The position numbers and the translations under genes are program-made. Below are positions 18,414-26,382 of a DNA stretch of 64,000 bases, in pieces. Source of the stretch: Halomonas meridiana (lineage in GTDB: Bacteria; Pseudomonadota; Gammaproteobacteria; Pseudomonadales; Halomonadaceae); the NCBI RefSeq assembly GCF_009846525.1, contig NZ_CP024621.1, forward strand, positions 3,286,001-3,350,000. The letters run 5' to 3'. The notes under the pieces are model-generated. The model was given only the letters and a program-made list of their open reading frames with translations, was not told where the DNA came from and did not search any database. Numbering within the stretch: position 1 is the first letter of the stretch; each line of letters begins with the position of its first letter.

Positions 18414-19991
18414 ATGCCAGCTACTCATCGCCGTAAACTGCCCATCGGGATTCAGACCTTTTCCGATATTCGCGAAGGCGGCTACTACTATGTCGATAAA
18501 ACACCGTTCATTGAGAAGCTGGCCAACCAAAATAAATACTACTTCCTCTCTCGCCCGCGCCGGTTTGGCAAAAGCCTATTGCTGGATACGTTAGGCTGCC
18601 TATTTGAAGGACGCGAGGCACTGTTTGAAGGCCTATATATTCACGATAAGTGGGACTGGCAGCAGCGTCACCCCGTGGTGCGCTTAAGCTTTGGCAGCGG
18701 CGTGGTAAATAGCCGTGAAGATCTAGATACCAACATTCGCTACCAGCTACAGCAGCAGCGAAAAAGACTGAATATTGACACCCCCACTCCCGAAAGAATT
18801 GCCGACGACTTGGCAAGTTTGCTGGAAAGTGCGCGGCATGCTCATGGCCAACGCGTTGTCGTACTAATTGACGAATACGACAAACCTATTTTAGATAATT
18901 TGCTTAACCCCGCATTAGCCCGCGAACTGCGTGAAGGGCTTAAAAATCTCTATAGTGTGCTGAAAGATGCCGACCCCCATTTGCATTTCGTGTTGCTCAC
19001 CGGCGTCTCCAAGTTCAGCAAGGTCAGCCTGTTTTCGGGGTTAAATAACCTCAACGACATTACGCTAGATGCCCCATATGCGGATATTTGCGGCTATACC
19101 GACCGCGATATTGATACCGTATTTGCCCCCGAGCTTCCCGGCCTTGAGCGTGACGAGATCCGCCGCTGGTACAACGGCTACCGCTGGGGTGGGCAGGATG
19201 TGCCCAGCGTATACAACCCCTTTGACGTACTGCTATTACTACAAAAACGTATTTTTAGCCCCTACTGGTTTGAGAGCGCTACTCCTACGTTCCTGGTCAA
19301 TGTACTGACGCAACGCGGAGTGTTTACGCCCGCACTCAGCCAACTACAGACGGAAGCAGAGCTACTGGGGCGCTTCGATGTTGACCATATCGCCACAGAA
19401 GCGCTGCTATTCCAAACGGGTTACCTAACGGTACACGCCACCGAAGAACCCATGACAGGCTACCGCCTTTACACACTGGGTTACCCAAACCGCGAAGTAG
19501 AAACCAGCCTTAACCAAACGCTTTTGCCACTACTAGGCATTCAAGAACCACCCCGGGAACGATTAACGCTGTTCCGCCTGCTACAGGCTCATGATCTCGC
19601 GGGCCTAGGCATCTATCTCAAAGCGCTCTATGCCGGCTTACCCCACGACTGGTACCGAAACAATCCTATCGCCCAGTATGAGGGCCACACTTTTTCACAG
19701 GTATATGCCAGCGTGTTTTACAGCCATTTCGCTGCGCTAGGTGTAAAGGTGACGGTGGAAGATGCTAGCCACCACGGCAAAGTCGATATGAGCGTCGACT
19801 TTAACGGTCATATCTACCTGTTTGAATTCAAAGTGGTCGAGCAGCTACCCGAAGGTAAAGCGCTAGAGCAGATCAAAGCCAAAGGCTACGCCGACAAACA
19901 CCGCGCCAGCGGCAGGCCGATCCACCTGGTGGGCGTCGAGTTTTCAAGCGTTCAACGGCAGATTGTCGCGTTTGACGTGGAGACGCTTTAA
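18414..19991 (+). CDS. AAA-ATPase-like / PD-(D/E)XK nuclease-fold protein
   Basis: A 525-residue protein with an N-terminal AAA-ATPase-like domain (PF09820 type): LPIGIQTFSDIREGGYYYVDK, the P-loop region RPRRFGKS (47-54) and Walker B LIDEYD (152-157). The C-terminal end carries a DUF1703/PD-(D/E)XK nuclease-like core, GKVDMSVDF then YLFEFKV, giving D...E-x-K. GGAGG five bases before ATG 18414 fixes the start. The family is scattered and often expanded in bacteria; function is unknown, with defence or mobile-element links suspected by others. It is monocistronic. Confidence 0.8.
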   Translation: MPATHRRKLPIGIQTFSDIREGGYYYVDKTPFIEKLANQNKYYFLSRPRRFGKSLLLDTLGCLFEGREALFEGLYIHDKWDWQQRHPVVRLSFGSGVVNSREDLDTNIRYQLQQQRKRLNIDTPTPERIADDLASLLESARHAHGQRVVVLIDEYDKPILDNLLNPALARELREGLKNLYSVLKDADPHLHFVLLTGVSKFSKVSLFSGLNNLNDITLDAPYADICGYTDRDIDTVFAPELPGLERDEIRRWYNGYRWGGQDVPSVYNPFDVLLLLQKRIFSPYWFESATPTFLVNVLTQRGVFTPALSQLQTEAELLGRFDVDHIATEALLFQTGYLTVHATEEPMTGYRLYTLGYPNREVETSLNQTLLPLLGIQEPPRERLTLFRLLQAHDLAGLGIYLKALYAGLPHDWYRNNPIAQYEGHTFSQVYASVFYSHFAALGVKVTVEDASHHGKVDMSVDFNGHIYLFEFKVVEQLPEGKALEQIKAKGYADKHRASGRPIHLVGVEFSSVQRQIVAFDVETL

Positions 19992-20081
19992 GCAAGAGCA
20001 CATTAGGCCCAATACCCATTTGCAATTGAGCAAGAAAAGAAAACTAGCGGAGTAGGCAAGGTTAACAATGACGGATTAAAT

Positions 20082-20288
20082 TTACGCGTGAGAGGAGGCG
20101 TTTAACATAGCTAGGGTATGTGCCCGCTGCTGTTTTACAGCGCTGTCGAGAATAATCAGCAGTTGGTCATAATCATCTGCCTGAGTTTGATCCAGGCCGC
20201 ATTGCTCCACTTTATCGATCAACGTTTGGGTATCGCGGATCAAAGTATCTAACTCCAATACGACGGTTTCGTGATCCATGGAAGTCAT
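20082..20288 (-). CDS. Small helical protein downstream of fliC, function unknown
   Basis: A 68-residue predicted helical protein starting MTSMDHETVVLELDTLIRD; it has no signal peptide or membrane segment. The ATG at 20288 has GAGG about 8 bases upstream and lies 7 bases after the stop of the preceding small gene, so the pair is probably co-expressed. I do not recognise the family. Its place at the end of the filament cluster, in the size range of flagellar export chaperones such as FliT, makes a flagellar role possible but unproven. Confidence 0.6.
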   Translation of the reverse strand: MTSMDHETVVLELDTLIRDTQTLIDKVEQCGLDQTQADDYDQLLIILDSAVKQQRAHTLAMLNASSHA

Positions 20289-20295
20289 GTTTGCC

Positions 20296-20649
20296 TCATT
20301 GGCGTTGTTGTAGCTGCTGAACCCGCTGGTAGAGCTGTTGGGCATTTTGAATCGCAGTGGCCTCAAAGGCATCCAGGCTGAGCAGCACGTCTTGCCGTGA
20401 GTCCTGCATCACTACTTCAAGCTCTTTATGATAGCGTTGCAGCAAATGATCAAGATTCATACGAATCATCGTCAGCTCTAGCTGAAATTCGGCTTGCAGC
20501 TTGGTGTATCGCTCGATATGTAACGGCGTTTGGCTCGTTTTGAGGACCGTACTAATAGTGTGCTCGATCTGCTTCTCAACGGCTTTTATCTTGGGGATGA
20601 GCTCGTTCACCACGTATAACGCGGAAATGTTAGCGGCATGTGATTTCAC
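20296..20649 (-). CDS. Helical/coiled-coil protein downstream of fliC, function unknown
   Basis: A 117-residue, almost wholly helical protein rich in Gln, Leu and Glu, ending in a Gln-rich coiled coil (LYQRVQQLQQRQ). The start is taken as GTG at 20649 because TAGGAG lies 5-8 bases upstream; the in-frame ATG further up has no such site. It forms a pair with the 68-residue gene downstream. Not recognised. No fliS is present in the window, so this could be a divergent FliS/FliT-like chaperone or an unrelated protein. Confidence 0.6.
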   Translation of the reverse strand: MKSHAANISALYVVNELIPKIKAVEKQIEHTISTVLKTSQTPLHIERYTKLQAEFQLELTMIRMNLDHLLQRYHKELEVVMQDSRQDVLLSLDAFEATAIQNAQQLYQRVQQLQQRQ

Positions 20650-20766
20650 GGTACTCCTAATAGCGTCAGACTGCGGATGCCTTAGCATCTTACTCGCCAA
20701 TGAAATGCGCCTAACGATGCATTAACCTTACAAAACAAGGTCATATTAACATCAACGTTACCATTG

Positions 20767-20790
20767 AAAACGGGGCCTTACGGCCCCGTT
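20767..20790 (-). terminator. Terminator after fliC
   Basis: The 9-bp stem AACGGGGCC/GGCCCCGTT with loop TTAC is followed on the minus strand by TTTTC. It lies 37 bases beyond the flagellin stop. Confidence 0.8.
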
Positions 20791-20827
20791 GTTTATTACT
20801 GCGTTAGCCTTTCGGCCAAACTTCAGA

Positions 20828-22132
20828 TTAACCCAGCAGAGACAGTACTGACTGCGGGATCTGATTGGCCTGGGCCAGTACAGAAGTACCTGCCTGCTGC
20901 AGGATCTGTGCACGGGTCATGTTGGCTACTTCCACCGCGTAGTCGGCATCCTCGATACGAGAACGAGCGGCTGAAAGATTGGTTTCAGTGGTGCTCAGAT
21001 TTGTAATAGCCGAGTCGAAACGGTTCTGAATAGCACCAAGATCACTACGTAAAGTGTCTACTTGGCCAATTGCAGCATCTAGCTTCTCAAGCGGATTCAA
21101 AGTTACACCATCGGTACCCACTTGAAGCTGAGCACCTTTAGTTACATTTCCTTGCTCATCAATTTTAGCAGCGCTATATACTGAGTTACCGTCAGCATCA
21201 GTGCTCATTATGATGTACTTTGTCGGAGCACCTGATTCATCACTTGATGCGTACAGTTCATCAGAAGCATTCAGTGCATCGACATTAAGAGTTTCTTCTG
21301 CGCGAAGGGTCTTCACTTCACCGCTTGTTGTATCTGGTGTGTTCGTACTTACTGCAGCACTACTCCATGCAATAGTACCAAGTGTGTCATTATCTCCATC
21401 GGTAATCGTTGCATCATAATATGATCCATTCTCGGCCTTAACTACATAGCCACCTTCTTCAGTAGCATATAAGCCGACTGCTGTCTCAGTACCAGGCCCA
21501 GTGGTATCAACATCAAAGGAGAAGCTGAACTCTTCACCAACACGACCTGTAGCTGCACCAGTGGCTAGGTCAGTTGCAGTGTCATAATTACTAAGATCAA
21601 CACCTGCCGTTACTTGAAAATCGTCAAGCTCAAGAGTAGCTGACGTAATTTCTTTCAGGTCAATTGAAATTGCTTCTCCATCGTTCGCACCAACCTGGAT
21701 GGAAAGAGATTTAGTATCAGCAAGTACCTTAGTACCGTTAAAGCTAGTCTCTTTGGAAATACGATCAATTTCGGAAAGACGTTGGGTAATTTCTGCTTGA
21801 ATTGATTCTTTGTCTTCAGCAGAGTTGGTTCCGTTTTGAGACTGTACGGTTAACTCACGAATACGCTGAAGGTTATCATTAACCTGATTCAATGCCCCTT
21901 CAGCAGTCTGGGCAACAGAAATACCGTCATTAGCGTTACGCTGCGCTTGAGACAGGCCGGTGATCTGGCTGCTCATACGGTTGGCGATAGCCTGACCGGC
22001 CGCATCGTCCTTGGCGCTGTTGATGCGCAGACCAGAGCTCAGACGCTCCATAGAAGTTTGCAGTGAAGATTGGGATTTGGACAGGTTCTGCTGACCAATC
22101 ATGGAAGTAATGTTGGTATTGATCACTGACAT
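20828..22132 (-). CDS. fliC: Flagellin
   Basis: The 434-residue filament subunit is exported through the flagellar type III apparatus and has no signal peptide. The conserved N-terminal D0/D1 part (MSVINTNITSMIGQQNLSKS, then RLSSGLRINSAKDDAAG) and the C-terminal coil (RIEDADYAVEVANMTRAQILQQAG, ending SVLSLLG) are standard. The central part, about residues 140-330, is acidic, Thr/Ser/Asp-rich and variable, and its DNA is visibly more AT-rich than the ends. A sigma-28 promoter lies about 70 bases upstream and a terminator follows the gene. Confidence 0.97.
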   Translation of the reverse strand: MSVINTNITSMIGQQNLSKSQSSLQTSMERLSSGLRINSAKDDAAGQAIANRMSSQITGLSQAQRNANDGISVAQTAEGALNQVNDNLQRIRELTVQSQNGTNSAEDKESIQAEITQRLSEIDRISKETSFNGTKVLADTKSLSIQVGANDGEAISIDLKEITSATLELDDFQVTAGVDLSNYDTATDLATGAATGRVGEEFSFSFDVDTTGPGTETAVGLYATEEGGYVVKAENGSYYDATITDGDNDTLGTIAWSSAAVSTNTPDTTSGEVKTLRAEETLNVDALNASDELYASSDESGAPTKYIIMSTDADGNSVYSAAKIDEQGNVTKGAQLQVGTDGVTLNPLEKLDAAIGQVDTLRSDLGAIQNRFDSAITNLSTTETNLSAARSRIEDADYAVEVANMTRAQILQQAGTSVLAQANQIPQSVLSLLG

Positions 22133-22202
22133 GGTGATTCTCCTTGCGTGTGAACTGGCCGTCAGGCCCGCTTTTCGGCTACTTGTTGCGCCGTTATATT
22201 GA

Positions 22203-22229
22203 TTAACGGCCTGATGAGGAGAACCTTTA
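22203..22229 (-). promoter_or_regulatory. Sigma-28 (FliA) promoter of fliC
   Basis: On the minus strand the -35 TAAAGGTT is separated by exactly 11 bases from the -10 GCCGTTAA. Against the enterobacterial consensus TAAAGTTT-N11-GCCGATAA each half matches 7 of 8. It lies about 70 bases upstream of the flagellin start. Confidence 0.88.
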
Positions 22230-22390
22230 GGGGGAGTAGTAAAAAAATATGTAATGTTTGGTAACTGAGCGATGAATTTTGGCTACTAGCCGACGCCTGT
22301 CGCGAGCTAAAGCTGCCTCTCACAACAGTCACCACCTACCGTGGCTGTTTTTACACTGGCTCTTTCCACCCTCACCCTGGCACAGAAGTG

Positions 22391-22415
22391 AAAAAGCCCC
22401 CTTGAAATGGGGGCT
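22391..22415 (-). terminator. Terminator after the fliC-proximal fliD gene
   Basis: The stem GCCCCC/GGGGGC with loop TTGAAAT is followed on the minus strand by five T. It lies about 20 bases past the stop of the fliD gene at 22436. Confidence 0.85.
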
Positions 22416-22435
22416 AGCGGTCAGCTTAAGGGAGG

Positions 22436-23836
22436 CTACCTCTTGCGGCCTAGCTGGGCATCTAGTGCATCAAACTGCTGGGTGAGGTAGCTGCTCATGC
22501 TGTTCATCTGCGCAATCATGGCGTCTAGCTGGCCGAACTGGGTGCGGTAGCGGCTGATGGTGCGCTCGATGGTCACTTCCATGCGCTCAAAACGCTCGTC
22601 TAGGCTTTTCACGCGGTTTTCAGCACCGCTAATGGCCAGCTTCACTACCCCGTTGTTGCCAAGCATCTGTTCTACGGTGGTGTTTAGCTTCCCTGCCATT
22701 CCGTTCTCTGTGGTATCACCTGCGAAAAAATCACTTAGCGCTTGGGGTTTATTGGCTACTAGGTCATTTAGTTTTGCGTTATCAACTTCTAATTTGCCAT
22801 CTCGCTGAAGGGTAATGCCTAGCTGGCTTAGCGTAGAGAGCTCGCCGCCTTCTATTCCGCCCGTTAGCACGCTGCGCAGGCGTCCTTCAATAGTACGTAC
22901 GGTGTTATCGCCTACCAGTTCACCAGCAGTTTCGGCATCGCCGCTGAAGCTGGTGAGTTTGCCAATGGTGCCTTTTAAATCGTTAAATGTTTTTACAAAG
23001 CCATTAATGGCTTCGCGCTGCTTTAGCGTGTCGCGCTCTACGTTGATGGTGCTAGTCGTCGCTTCGCCATCGGCAATGCTGAGTTCGGCTAGGTTCAGCG
23101 TGACCCCTTGAATGGCACCTTCTATTTGGTTGTTGGCACTGCTAATGGAAATGCCATTGACCGTGAGCGCGGCATCTTCACCGGCGCGCTTAGTCGCGGC
23201 ATCTTCGCCAAAGGGCCCTGCCACTGTCACTGCCGGGGCTTGGCTGGTATCGACAAAGCTAAAGCTGGCGATAGAGGCATCCGCCCCAGTGTTTTTAGAG
23301 CTGAGCGCCAGCCGGAAGCCCTGGCCGTCGTTGATAATGGTGGCGTTGACGCCTGCGTCTTTATTGGCATTAATCGCATCGCGTATCGCGGAGAGGCTGC
23401 TGCCAGGGGCGATATCAATATCAATAGAATCCGCACCGCCAAAATCCAGCCGTAGCGCCGTTGCGCCTTGAAGGTCTAGCGCGGTGTCTCGGTCAGTCGC
23501 ACGGGTTGAGGCCAGGGTGCCAGAGGTAGCTAACTGCGATACCTCTACCCGATAGCTACCGGGCAAGGCACTGGCGGACGTAGTGGTGTTAATGGCATCG
23601 CCACGTACGTTTGCGGAAAGGCTTTGATAAAGCTTCGGGTCGTTGAGCTTTGCTAAAGCGTCTTGAAAACTATTCAACGACGTTTGCAGCTGCCCGTAGG
23701 CAGAAATTTTCGCCTGCTGCTGTTTTTTCTGGAGCGTGATGGGTGCCAGTTTGCCGCGCTCAGCCGCTTGTAGCTGATCCAACAAGCCGGTGAGATCCAG
23801 GCCAGAGCCGACGCCTAGGGAGGTTATTGTCGCCAT
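22436..23836 (-). CDS. fliD: Flagellar hook-associated protein 2 (filament cap), copy 1
   Basis: A 466-residue filament-capping protein that assembles at the tip and folds incoming flagellin. The N-terminal MATITSLGVGSGLDLTGLLDQLQ is the FliD/HAP2 N-domain, and the C-terminal coil with YRTQFGQLDAMIAQMNSMSSYLTQQF is the HAP2 C-domain. It is a paralogue of the gene at 24047-25396: the two share near-identical ends and diverge in the middle. It has its own sigma-28 promoter and terminator. Confidence 0.93.
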   Translation of the reverse strand: MATITSLGVGSGLDLTGLLDQLQAAERGKLAPITLQKKQQQAKISAYGQLQTSLNSFQDALAKLNDPKLYQSLSANVRGDAINTTTSASALPGSYRVEVSQLATSGTLASTRATDRDTALDLQGATALRLDFGGADSIDIDIAPGSSLSAIRDAINANKDAGVNATIINDGQGFRLALSSKNTGADASIASFSFVDTSQAPAVTVAGPFGEDAATKRAGEDAALTVNGISISSANNQIEGAIQGVTLNLAELSIADGEATTSTINVERDTLKQREAINGFVKTFNDLKGTIGKLTSFSGDAETAGELVGDNTVRTIEGRLRSVLTGGIEGGELSTLSQLGITLQRDGKLEVDNAKLNDLVANKPQALSDFFAGDTTENGMAGKLNTTVEQMLGNNGVVKLAISGAENRVKSLDERFERMEVTIERTISRYRTQFGQLDAMIAQMNSMSSYLTQQFDALDAQLGRKR

Positions 23837-23924
23837 GCAGATGTTCCTCGGTGCAAAAGGCTAAACCCACAGTCATTCATACATTGCGCCAGTGGTGGCG
23901 TTTCGACTGAATTTAATAGCAATC

Positions 23925-23951
23925 TTATCGACGGAACAACGGCTAACTTTA
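23925..23951 (-). promoter_or_regulatory. Sigma-28 (FliA) promoter of fliD copy 1
   Basis: On the minus strand TAAAGTTA, 11 bases, then GTCGATAA. Each half has one mismatch to the FliA consensus and the spacing is exact. It lies about 90 bases upstream of the start at 23836. Confidence 0.9.
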
Positions 23952-23994
23952 GGTCTTTTTTATCACTTAACTACGAATACCCCATTACCCCAAC

Positions 23995-24022
23995 AAAAAC
24001 GCCTGCTTAGCGCAGGCGTTTT
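23995..24022 (-). terminator. Terminator after fliD copy 2
   Basis: The stem ACGCCTGC/GCAGGCGT, extended by A/T pairs, is followed on the minus strand by T residues. It separates fliD copy 2 from the promoter of copy 1. Confidence 0.88.
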
Positions 24023-24046
24023 GTATGACTCGACAGCAAGCTAAAT

Positions 24047-25396
24047 TTAATCACGGCCTAACTGAGCATCCAGCGCATCAAACTGCTGGGTGAGGTAGCT
24101 GCTGGTTTGGTTCATTTGAGAAATCATCGTATCCAACTGGCCAAACTGGGTACGGTAGCGAGAGATGGTCTGCTCGATGGATTGCTCCATGCGTGTGTAA
24201 CGCTCACCCAGCGACTCAATGCGATTCTCAGCACCAGAAATCGCGCCGGATACCGTACCATTAGTACCTAGCAACTGCTCGATGGTTTGGTTGACTTGGC
24301 CTGCCATGCCTTCGTTATCGGCAGCGCCGGCAAAAAAGGCGGAGAGTGCATCCTGATTATTGGCAATAGCATCGTCTAGCTTGCCGCTATCCATTTCCAA
24401 GGTACCGTCGCGCTGCAACGAAATACCGATATCCGTCAGCATCGAGAACTGGCCTTCGATACCTCCACCCAGCACACTGCGTAAACGCGACTCCACCGTG
24501 CGCACCGCACTGTCGCCCAGCAGCTCCCCAGCGGCGCCCGTTTCAGCATTAAAGCTGGTGAGTTCGCCAATGGTGCCTTTTAGATCGTTGTAGGCATCGA
24601 CAAAGCCAGTAATCGCTTCGCGTACTGCACGGGTATCTTGCTCGACTTTAACTGTGCTATCGCCTTCCGCCTGAAGGTTAAGCGTGACGCCCTGAATCGC
24701 ACCTTCTACCTGATTAGAAGGGCTGGTGATGGCCACACCGTTGACATTAAGCACCGCATCTTGGCCTGCTTGCGTAAACTCTGATTCCAACTGCCCGCCA
24801 AATGCCGCCCCTAGCGTTATGCCTGAAATAGACGCGTCTTCACCGGTTTGCGTGGAATTGAGCGCTAGTCGGTAGTTTTCACCGTCAAAGATAATAGAGG
24901 CAGAGACACCACTATCTCCTTTCGCGTTAATGGCATCGCGTACTTCTTCAAGCGTGCTGTTGGCAGCAATGTCTACCTCAACGTCAGCTTGATCAGCGCC
25001 TGCAAAATTGAGTGTCAGCGTGGTCGCTTCTGTGGTCAGGGCGGTGGTTGAATCCGACACGCCTGCGGTTGCCAGAGTGCCTGATGTGGCTAACTGAGTA
25101 ACGGATACGTTATAGCTACCGGGCTGCGCTTCGCCATTGGCCGTGGCAGTGAATGCTTCACCGCTAACGTTGGTCGAGAGACTCTCATACAGTGTGCTGT
25201 CGTTGAGAGCATCCGCTGCGTCCTGAAAGGCAGAAAGGGCCGTTTGTAGCTGGCCGTAGGAAGAAATTTTGGTTTGCTGGGTTTCCAGTTGCCGTTCGAT
25301 GGGGGCCAGCTTTCCACGCTCAGCGTCTTGCAGCTGATCGAGCAAGCCGTTGAGATCAAGCCCTGAACCAATACCCAATGAAGAAATGGAAGCCAT
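24047..25396 (-). CDS. fliD: Flagellar hook-associated protein 2 (filament cap), copy 2
   Basis: A 449-residue FliD paralogue: MASISSLGIGSGLDLNGLLDQLQ at the N terminus, and YRTQFGQLDTMISQMNQTSSYLTQQF at the C terminus. The central domains (roughly 90-210) differ from copy 1 far more than the ends, and the protein is 17 residues shorter. Its central region is rich in acidic residues. It has a nearly perfect sigma-28 promoter about 90 bases upstream and a terminator. Both copies are intact. Confidence 0.93.
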   Translation of the reverse strand: MASISSLGIGSGLDLNGLLDQLQDAERGKLAPIERQLETQQTKISSYGQLQTALSAFQDAADALNDSTLYESLSTNVSGEAFTATANGEAQPGSYNVSVTQLATSGTLATAGVSDSTTALTTEATTLTLNFAGADQADVEVDIAANSTLEEVRDAINAKGDSGVSASIIFDGENYRLALNSTQTGEDASISGITLGAAFGGQLESEFTQAGQDAVLNVNGVAITSPSNQVEGAIQGVTLNLQAEGDSTVKVEQDTRAVREAITGFVDAYNDLKGTIGELTSFNAETGAAGELLGDSAVRTVESRLRSVLGGGIEGQFSMLTDIGISLQRDGTLEMDSGKLDDAIANNQDALSAFFAGAADNEGMAGQVNQTIEQLLGTNGTVSGAISGAENRIESLGERYTRMEQSIEQTISRYRTQFGQLDTMISQMNQTSSYLTQQFDALDAQLGRD

Positions 25397-25483
25397 ACAT
25401 TACCGTCCTTTTTTGAAAAAGCCGCCTGTCGTGCTGACGCCCCTTATCAATACTGTTCAATTACGTTAATTCACTCATGGTAC

Positions 25484-25510
25484 TTATCGGCCCACTGCTA
25501 CTTAACTTTA
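25484..25510 (-). promoter_or_regulatory. Sigma-28 (FliA) promoter of fliD copy 2
   Basis: On the minus strand TAAAGTTA, 11 bases, then a perfect GCCGATAA. Only one base differs from the FliA consensus. It is the strongest of the three sigma-28 sites seen and lies in the 315-base gap between divergent genes; I see nothing else clear in that gap. Confidence 0.93.
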
Positions 25511-25711
25511 GGGAAAAAAACCACTCGGTACGAGATTTATCCTACTGTGCGGATCAGCTTTACCATACGCATGGCGGAGTATGGGCCAGCTGTGTGGCGA
25601 TTCCATGACATCTATCTCAACCGCCTCTTTAGACCTTGGTCTAACACCCAGCCCTGCTTTACAATGCACCGCAGCAACTCCATTTCGCTGCGATTGCAGG
25701 AGCCACACCCC

Positions 25712-26032
25712 ATGCCCGCTGAAGCGCTACCCTCTGCGTCGACTGCCTCTTTTCACATTCAGCGTAGCTTACGCCACTGCCTTTCTAGCATGGCAGAGCT
25801 GCTGTATGAGAGCGGCCACGTGCTCGAAACGATCACGCTGCCGCAGCGTGGGTTGTCACGCCAGGAGCTGGACGCGCTGCGCCATCAGCACCCTCGTTGG
25901 GCGCTTTGTCAGAAGACGTTGGAAGAGAGCGATGTCGCCATGCTTAACGACTACGGTCGCTTCGTTTTGACGCCACTCGGTCGAGAATTGATGTTCGATA
26001 TGTTTGGGCAAGGTGCCGCTGACTGCGCCTAA
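25712..26032 (+). CDS. Conserved-type hypothetical protein, 106 residues
   Basis: The protein begins MPAEALPSASTASFHIQRS and contains helical segments with LPQRGLSRQELDALRHQHP, ending LTPLGRELMFDMFGQ. It has no signal peptide or membrane segment. ATG 25712 is chosen because GCAGGAG lies about 9 bases upstream; the frame is open further upstream but without a ribosome site. The short helix plus LTPLGRE element recalls small DNA-binding winged-helix proteins, which is only a suggestion. It is divergent from fliD copy 2 and followed by a terminator. Confidence 0.6.
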   Translation: MPAEALPSASTASFHIQRSLRHCLSSMAELLYESGHVLETITLPQRGLSRQELDALRHQHPRWALCQKTLEESDVAMLNDYGRFVLTPLGRELMFDMFGQGAADCA

Positions 26033-26062
26033 CCGATGTACAGAAGCACAAGACAAGTAAAG

Positions 26063-26092
26063 AAAACGCCCGCTGGAAGGAAGCGGGCGTTT
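26063..26092. terminator. Bidirectional hairpin after the 106-residue gene
   Basis: The 11-bp perfect stem AAACGCCCGCT/AGCGGGCGTTT has a 7-base loop. A/T ends on both sides let it serve the plus-strand gene ending at 26032 and the minus-strand micro-gene ending at 26132. Confidence 0.75.
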
Positions 26093-26131
26093 CAGAGCAC
26101 TCAAATAGCACTAAGTCGTTGAGAATACGAC

Positions 26132-26206
26132 CTAACGCAGACCGAGCAGTGAAAGAATAAACAGGACGACAACGATCAGGCCGATGATATAGATAATGTT
26201 ACGCAT
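26132..26206 (-). CDS. 24-residue single-helix membrane peptide
   Basis: A 25-codon reading frame on the minus strand encodes Met-Arg-Asn, then a wholly hydrophobic run (IIYIIGLIVVVLFILSLLG), ending Leu-Arg. The strong ribosome site AAGGAG lies 7 bases before ATG. The sequence pattern (one membrane helix with flanking Arg) and the ribosome site argue for a real gene. A hairpin terminator lies 40 bases downstream. Function unknown; similar tiny membrane proteins often modulate larger membrane proteins or act in stress. Confidence 0.7.
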   Translation of the reverse strand: MRNIIYIIGLIVVVLFILSLLGLR

Positions 26207-26382
26207 AACGGCACTCCTTGCTTTAGCGTTTCATGGAAATCAAAGGGTTGCTTCCCTTCAATAGGCGCTTTTAGCGTAGCAGGCTTTTTAACGATTTGCG
26301 TAATCGCCATGATTGCCTCTTTGAGGGAACCTTGCTTCATCACGGTTTTCAGAACCTTACTTTTCCTTTCTTAGGTGCTGCC

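Noticed and set aside
25508-25708. Minus-strand frame between fliD copy 2 and the 106-residue gene
   Set aside because: It overlaps the sigma-28 promoter region and has no ribosome site or protein-like pattern.
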